Below are positions 8,142-13,180 of a stretch of DNA of 13,180 nucleotides, piece after piece. The stretch spans positions 1 to 13,180 of the forward strand of contig DDVW01000029.1 in NCBI GenBank assembly GCA_002345545.1. Direction: 5' to 3'. How positions within the stretch are numbered: the first letter of the stretch is position 1; each line of letters begins with the position of its first letter. The notes beneath the pieces are model-generated. The model was not told the origin of the DNA. It did not search any database and saw only the letters and a program-made list of their open reading frames with translations. A program made the translations under genes and the position numbers. The DNA comes from Stenotrophomonas sp. UBA2302. Lineage in GTDB: Bacteria; Pseudomonadota; Gammaproteobacteria; Xanthomonadales; Xanthomonadaceae.

Positions 8142-9717
8142 GCTGCTGTCGACTTTGTTGGAAACCACCGTGGCCAGCAGTGCGGCCATCGTGCTGGTAC
8201 TGCTGCTGCGCGGTCCGGTGCGCGCCTGGCTGGGTGCAAGTGCGTCCTACCTGCTGTGGCTGATGCTGCCAACGGCATTGCTGGCGGTATTGCTGCCGGG
8301 GCCGCAGCTGGTGGCGGTGCCGATGCTCGCTGTCGGAACGCCACTGCAGGTGGCGGCGCAGGACGGGGCCGGCGCCAACCTCGTCACTGCCTGGCCGCAA
8401 TGGCTGTTGTGCGCGTGGCTCGCTGGCGCGCTGCTGATGGCGCTGCGGCTGCTCGCTCAACAGCGCCGCTTCCGCAAGGCGCTGGGCGTGCTGCAGCAAC
8501 GCAGTGATGGCCTGTGGCAGGCACAGAGCAGTACCGGGCTGCCGGCGGCGATGGGCCTGCTGCGGCCGATGATCGTGCTGCCAACGGGTTTCGAACAGCG
8601 CTACTCGCCGCTGGAGCAGCAACTGGTGCTGCTGCACGAGCGCATCCACCTGCAGCGTGGCGATATCGCCATCAACGCCGTGCTGGCCTTGCTGCAGTGT
8701 CTGTACTGGTTCAACCCGCTGCTGCTGTTGGCACAACGCCGCTGCCGCGAGGACCAGGAGTTGTCCTGCGACGAACGTGTCATTGCACAGATGGCCGGTG
8801 TCCGTCGCAGCTATGGCGACGCCATGCTCAAGACCGGGCTGGCGCAGTCTGCATTGCCGGTGGGGTGCCACTGGCAGAACCATCATCCATTGAAGGAGCG
8901 AATTGCGATGTTGAAGCGGCCGGTTCCAGGAAAGAAGCAGTGGGTGGCGATGCTGGCGTTGTCGGCGGCATTGTCAGCGGGAATGGGCTACGCGGCCTGG
9001 GCTGCGCAGCCGGGCAGGGCGGCGGTGACAGCGGTGAGCGAAGCGGGAACTGTCTACATGACGCGGGTGCAGGCCAATGCAGATGACACGCAGCAGCAGT
9101 TCGAGCTGCATCAGTCTGCCGGCACGCCGTTCGCTTTTACGCTGGAGTCGGCCAACGGGGTGGCATGGAGTGCCGAGTTCACCCTGGTGCCTGCGGATGC
9201 GGGAAAGCTGCGCCTGCAGGGTACGCTGAAGGCCGACGGCGCCCTGGTGTCTTCGCCGGATCTGCTGGTGATGGCAGGCAAGCCGGCGGCTGTCGAAGTC
9301 ACCACCCCCGGCGGTAGTTCGTTGCTGGCGCTGCAACTTCTGATTTCCGAGGTGGGTGACAACCCGCAAACCGCATCGGCAGGAAAGATTTCGGTTGAGC
9401 CGGAAGCCGGAGAGAACGATCCGACGACCGATCTCATGACGCCGCCGGCGTATCCCAAGGTTGCAGTCGAGAACAGCGTTAGTGGCAAAGTGGTGCTGCG
9501 GATCGAGGTGAATGCGGAAGGGCGGGCTACGGATGTGAAGGTCGAGACTTCACAGCCGCAGGGGGTGTTCGATGCGGCTGCGGTGGAAGCTGCCCGGAAG
9601 TGGAAATTCAACCCGGCACAGAAAGATGGCAAGGCGGTTGCCGGTGCAGTCCGCGTGCCGATCTGGTTTGATCTGGACGAAAACGTCACGCATACCGAAG
9701 AAGGCACGGGGAGCTGA
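8128..9717 (+). CDS. BlaR1-like M56 membrane metallopeptidase with TonB C-terminal domain
   Basis: This encodes a 529-residue inner-membrane protein. Hydrophobic segments lie at about residues 14-28, 38-57 and 91-110, then about 180-202 around the protease domain, with a further helix at about 272-293. The M56 zinc site is clear: HERIH at 170-174 and the third-ligand region EDQELSCDE (E211). Residues 294-434 are predicted periplasmic, with no recognised domain. The C-terminus (about 435-525) is a TonB C-terminal domain: PPAYP, then SGKVVLRIEVNAEGRATDVKV, then FDAAAVEAARKWKFNPA. BlaR1 proper has a penicillin-binding sensor at this end; none of its SxxK, SxN or KTG motifs was recognised here. 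The start at 8128 follows a good GGAGGAG Shine-Dalgarno (8114-8120) and overlaps the repressor gene. An in-frame ATG at 8029 lies inside the repressor gene and is rejected. The likely role is to sense an envelope signal and inactivate the repressor by proteolysis; this is inferred from BlaR1/MecR1. Confidence 0.92.
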   Translation: MTSTELLSTLLETTVASSAAIVLVLLLRGPVRAWLGASASYLLWLMLPTALLAVLLPGPQLVAVPMLAVGTPLQVAAQDGAGANLVTAWPQWLLCAWLAGALLMALRLLAQQRRFRKALGVLQQRSDGLWQAQSSTGLPAAMGLLRPMIVLPTGFEQRYSPLEQQLVLLHERIHLQRGDIAINAVLALLQCLYWFNPLLLLAQRRCREDQELSCDERVIAQMAGVRRSYGDAMLKTGLAQSALPVGCHWQNHHPLKERIAMLKRPVPGKKQWVAMLALSAALSAGMGYAAWAAQPGRAAVTAVSEAGTVYMTRVQANADDTQQQFELHQSAGTPFAFTLESANGVAWSAEFTLVPADAGKLRLQGTLKADGALVSSPDLLVMAGKPAAVEVTTPGGSSLLALQLLISEVGDNPQTASAGKISVEPEAGENDPTTDLMTPPAYPKVAVENSVSGKVVLRIEVNAEGRATDVKVETSQPQGVFDAAAVEAARKWKFNPAQKDGKAVAGAVRVPIWFDLDENVTHTEEGTGS

Positions 9718-10286
9718 TGGTGCAGCTCCTGAGGTGCGGCTTCGTGTTGCTGCTGGCAGGTTGTGCCACGCGGCCGGTGGCGGATGAAGCACCCGCCGGC
9801 AGTTACAACATCGGCCGGCAGCTGTTGGCGCCCGAACAGAAGGGCGGCGCCGGGGCGATTGAGCCGTACGTGCTGGGTGCGACTGAAACCTTCCGCATGC
9901 CGGAGCCGCAGCATGCGCCATCACCCACCTTGCCACCGGGCTATGAACGCCAGACCTTGCTGCCCACCACGCTGTGCGTGCGGGTGATTGTGATGGCGGA
10001 TGGGAGTGTCGAGCGTGTGGAGCCGTTGCGTGGACACGCTCGCTGCAGTGCCGGTGCGGAGCAGGAGCATGCCTCTTTGCTGCAGGCAGCACTGGAGGCC
10101 ACGGCAAGGTGGACTTTCCTTCCGGCAGCGATCTGCCGCTTCGCGCCGGGTAGAGGGGCGCCGGCACCGGGCAACTGCAGCGGTGCAACCGGGGTGGAGG
10201 CGGTGCCGGTGACGCTGCTGTATGGCTTCACTTTCGAGGTGGAGCAGGGCCGGGCGCGGGTGCGCAGCAGCAGCGACTTGCATTGA
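9717..10286 (+). CDS. predicted lipoprotein with TonB-C-like domain
   Basis: This encodes a 189-residue protein with a short lipoprotein signal peptide (MVQLLRCGFVLLLAGC); the lipobox LAGC places the lipidated Cys at residue 16. A linker (about 17-80) rich in Pro, Ala and Gly follows. The rest resembles a TonB C-terminal fold: LCVRVIVMADGSVERVEPL, then LLQAALEATARWTFLPA, then VPVTLLYGFTFEVEQG. This pattern parallels the end of the upstream protease (strand, turn with G, strand, helix, W-F-P-A). Four cysteines in the mature domain (C87, C110, C140, C154) could form two disulfides, unusual for TonB domains. The start overlaps the protease stop as TGATG at 9715-9719, so the two are translationally coupled and probably act in one pathway. 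Its function is unknown; it could be a periplasmic partner or decoy for the protease's TonB domain (inference). Confidence 0.85.
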   Translation: MVQLLRCGFVLLLAGCATRPVADEAPAGSYNIGRQLLAPEQKGGAGAIEPYVLGATETFRMPEPQHAPSPTLPPGYERQTLLPTTLCVRVIVMADGSVERVEPLRGHARCSAGAEQEHASLLQAALEATARWTFLPAAICRFAPGRGAPAPGNCSGATGVEAVPVTLLYGFTFEVEQGRARVRSSSDLH

Positions 10287-10300
10287 TGGATGCCACAACC

Positions 10301-10334
10301 GAAGAAGCCGCGGGTGGTTGCTCGCGGCTTCTTC
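10301..10334. terminator. bidirectional hairpin between convergent genes
   Basis: GAAGAAGCCGCG (10301-10312) pairs perfectly over 12 bp with CGCGGCTTCTTC (10323-10334) around a 10-base loop. It lies between the lipoprotein stop (10286) and the nuclease stop (10371). Neither side has a strong T-run, but the long stem and convergent setting make it a plausible shared terminator. Confidence 0.7.
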
Positions 10335-10370
10335 AATACAGTCTTTCAGCGGGCTGTGCGGTAACCCGCA

Positions 10371-11195
10371 TCAATGCCCGTCGAGCAAGGCATTCAACAG
10401 CGCAGCCAGTCGCTCACCTGCCAAGCGCACCTGGGTCTCGGCCACCGGGCGCCAGGTGGCGGCATAGCTGTCGCCGATCTTGCGGCCGCGCGGATACAGC
10501 TCCGGGCGGGTGGCGATGTGGCAGCTCTGCTCGGCCCACTGGCCGGCATCGCGTTGCAGCTGCGGCGCGCTGACGCCGTTCGGCGCGGGCAGGGCCAGCA
10601 GACGCTGCAGGAACTGATCGTCATTGAGCTGCAGCGGGTAGAACATGCCGCTGTCCCAGAGCGAATGCAGGTTGGTGCCGCGCCCGTTGAACTGCAGCTG
10701 GTGGGTGTTGCCGCCCTTGTCGTGGCCGTAGCCGGCGTGCAGCGGCTGGTGGATGTCACCGGCCAGGTGCACCACGAACTTGAGCGCCTGCAGGCGTTCG
10801 GTATCGGCAAGGTTGCGATCGCCCAGAAGTGCGCTTTGCGCCTTCAGGGCTTCGATCACACAGTTGCCGTCGTGGCAGTGGCGGGCGTGGTCGTAGACGC
10901 AGCCGTCCTCGCCCATGTTGATGTAATGCCAGCGTGCCGAGCGCCGGCCCAGGTCCGGATCGTTGGCACGTACCTGGTCGGCCCACGGCGCGACACTGGC
11001 CAGGGTTTCGCCCGGCTCGAGTGCGAGCAGGCGTTCGACTTCCGCTTTCGCGGCCGGTTCCAGCCGGGTTTCAGCGACGCGGGCGACCAGCCGGTGACCT
11101 TGCGCGCCCCAGGCGAAGGCGGGGGCGGAAAACAGGGTGGATACGGCCAGCGTGATGCCGGAAACAGCAAGCAAGGTGCGGTTACGGATTTTCAT
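10371..11195 (-). CDS. secreted S1/P1-type zinc nuclease
   Basis: This encodes a 274-residue endonuclease of the S1/P1 family, which cuts single-stranded DNA or RNA and removes 3'-phosphates using three zinc ions. The signal peptide (1-28) ends AFA and leaves Trp as the mature N-terminus, as required because W1 binds zinc through its amino group. In mature numbering the metal ligands are W1, H6 (WGAQGH), D45 (PWAD), H62 (RWHYIN), H115 and D119 (HLAGD), H125, H149 and D153 (NLHSLWD). All nine expected ligands are present, several at the same number as in fungal P1. Cysteines C71, C79 and C84 flank a loop that may hold a disulfide. The start at 11195 (MKIRNRT) is preferred over in-frame ATGs at 11204 and 11228, because a TAGAAT -10 box overlaps the former. 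Nutrient scavenging or nucleic-acid degradation in the periplasm or medium is likely. Confidence 0.93.
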   Translation of the reverse strand: MKIRNRTLLAVSGITLAVSTLFSAPAFAWGAQGHRLVARVAETRLEPAAKAEVERLLALEPGETLASVAPWADQVRANDPDLGRRSARWHYINMGEDGCVYDHARHCHDGNCVIEALKAQSALLGDRNLADTERLQALKFVVHLAGDIHQPLHAGYGHDKGGNTHQLQFNGRGTNLHSLWDSGMFYPLQLNDDQFLQRLLALPAPNGVSAPQLQRDAGQWAEQSCHIATRPELYPRGRKIGDSYAATWRPVAETQVRLAGERLAALLNALLDGH

Positions 11196-11202
11196 CGGCG
11201 AC

Positions 11203-11208
11203 ATTCTA
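11203..11208 (-). promoter_or_regulatory. candidate -10 box of the nuclease gene
   Basis: Read on the minus strand this is TAGAAT (5 of 6 matches to TATAAT), ending 7 bases before the ATG at 11195. Transcription would begin at or within a base or two of the start codon, giving a leaderless message, consistent with the absence of a Shine-Dalgarno. No well-spaced -35 box was found; a TTGGCA lies 24 bp upstream, which is too far. Confidence 0.4.
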
Positions 11209-11261
11209 GCGACGGTGTCGTTGCGCACCCTGTGCCAAAAGTGGCGGGCCTGCCCACGATT

Positions 11262-11284
11262 CCGTCGCGCTTGGCTCGCGACGG
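11262..11284. repeat. inverted repeat between ompW and the nuclease gene
   Basis: CCGTCGCG (11262-11269) and CGCGACGG (11277-11284) form a perfect 8-bp stem with a 7-base loop. It is the second of two hairpins in the 145-base gap. There is no T-run, so its role (terminator aid, RNA stabiliser or remnant REP-like element) is open. Confidence 0.45.
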
Positions 11285-11307
11285 GTCATGAACAGGCCCG
11301 GAAATCA

Positions 11308-11333
11308 CGTTCCTCCGCGGTACCGGAGGAACG
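11308..11333 (-). terminator. hairpin terminator after ompW
   Basis: CGTTCCTCCG (11308-11317) and CGGAGGAACG (11324-11333) make a perfect 10-bp stem with a 6-base loop, starting 7 bases after the ompW stop on the minus strand. The sequence after it on that strand is TGATTTCC, a weak T-rich tail. It probably ends or attenuates the ompW transcript before the nuclease gene. Confidence 0.65.
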
Positions 11334-11340
11334 GGGTGGA

Positions 11341-13180
<1,840 letters not shown>

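Overview
The window comes from a high-GC (about two thirds G+C by eye) gammaproteobacterial chromosome. The protein content and gene style fit the Xanthomonadaceae, most likely Stenotrophomonas or a close Xanthomonas relative. This placement rests on recognising the protein families; no search was run. Nine genes account for almost all of the sequence. Most other open frames are antisense or frame-shifted shadows, as expected at this GC content. No tRNA, rRNA, CRISPR array, insertion sequence or phage gene was seen, and no gene-free stretch exceeds about 250 bases.

Layout. (a) 1-2027 (+): the end of a Bat (aerotolerance-type) cluster, with the C-terminus of a BatB/BatC-like protein whose stop overlaps the start of batD. 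(b) 2068-3375 (+): a dicarboxylate/amino acid:cation symporter of the SLC1/DAACS family with altered cation-site residues. (c) 3547-5553 (+): transketolase, with a candidate sigma-70 promoter before it and a clear hairpin terminator after it. (d) 5692-7647 (-): a long acetyl-CoA hydrolase/CoA-transferase family protein. (e) 7767-10286 (+): a tight three-gene operon diverging from (d). It encodes a BlaI/MecI-type repressor, a BlaR1-like M56 zinc metallopeptidase fused to a TonB C-terminal domain, and a lipoprotein that also carries a TonB-C-like domain. (f) 10371-11985 (-): a secreted S1/P1-type zinc nuclease and, upstream of it, an OmpW-family outer-membrane porin. (g) 12227 to the window end (+): glyceraldehyde-3-phosphate dehydrogenase, cut off about 15 codons before its expected end.

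The most interesting unit is (e). Its promoter has TTGACA and TGTAAT boxes 17 bp apart. Two sites each match the BlaI/MecI operator TTACA-NN-TGTAA at 9 of 10 defined positions. One overlaps the -10 box and the other lies just before the blaI-type start codon. The membrane protease keeps the HExxH zinc site but has a TonB domain where BlaR1 carries its penicillin-binding sensor. This suggests a proteolysis-driven derepression circuit that senses something other than a beta-lactam, possibly the state of the envelope or of TonB-dependent transport. A second regulatory highlight is a perfect FNR-type palindrome, TTGAT-N4-ATCAA, upstream of ompW, which predicts oxygen-responsive control of that porin.

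The two central-carbon genes, tkt and gap, flank the accessory block (d)-(f). The sequence does not show whether that block is ancestral or inserted.
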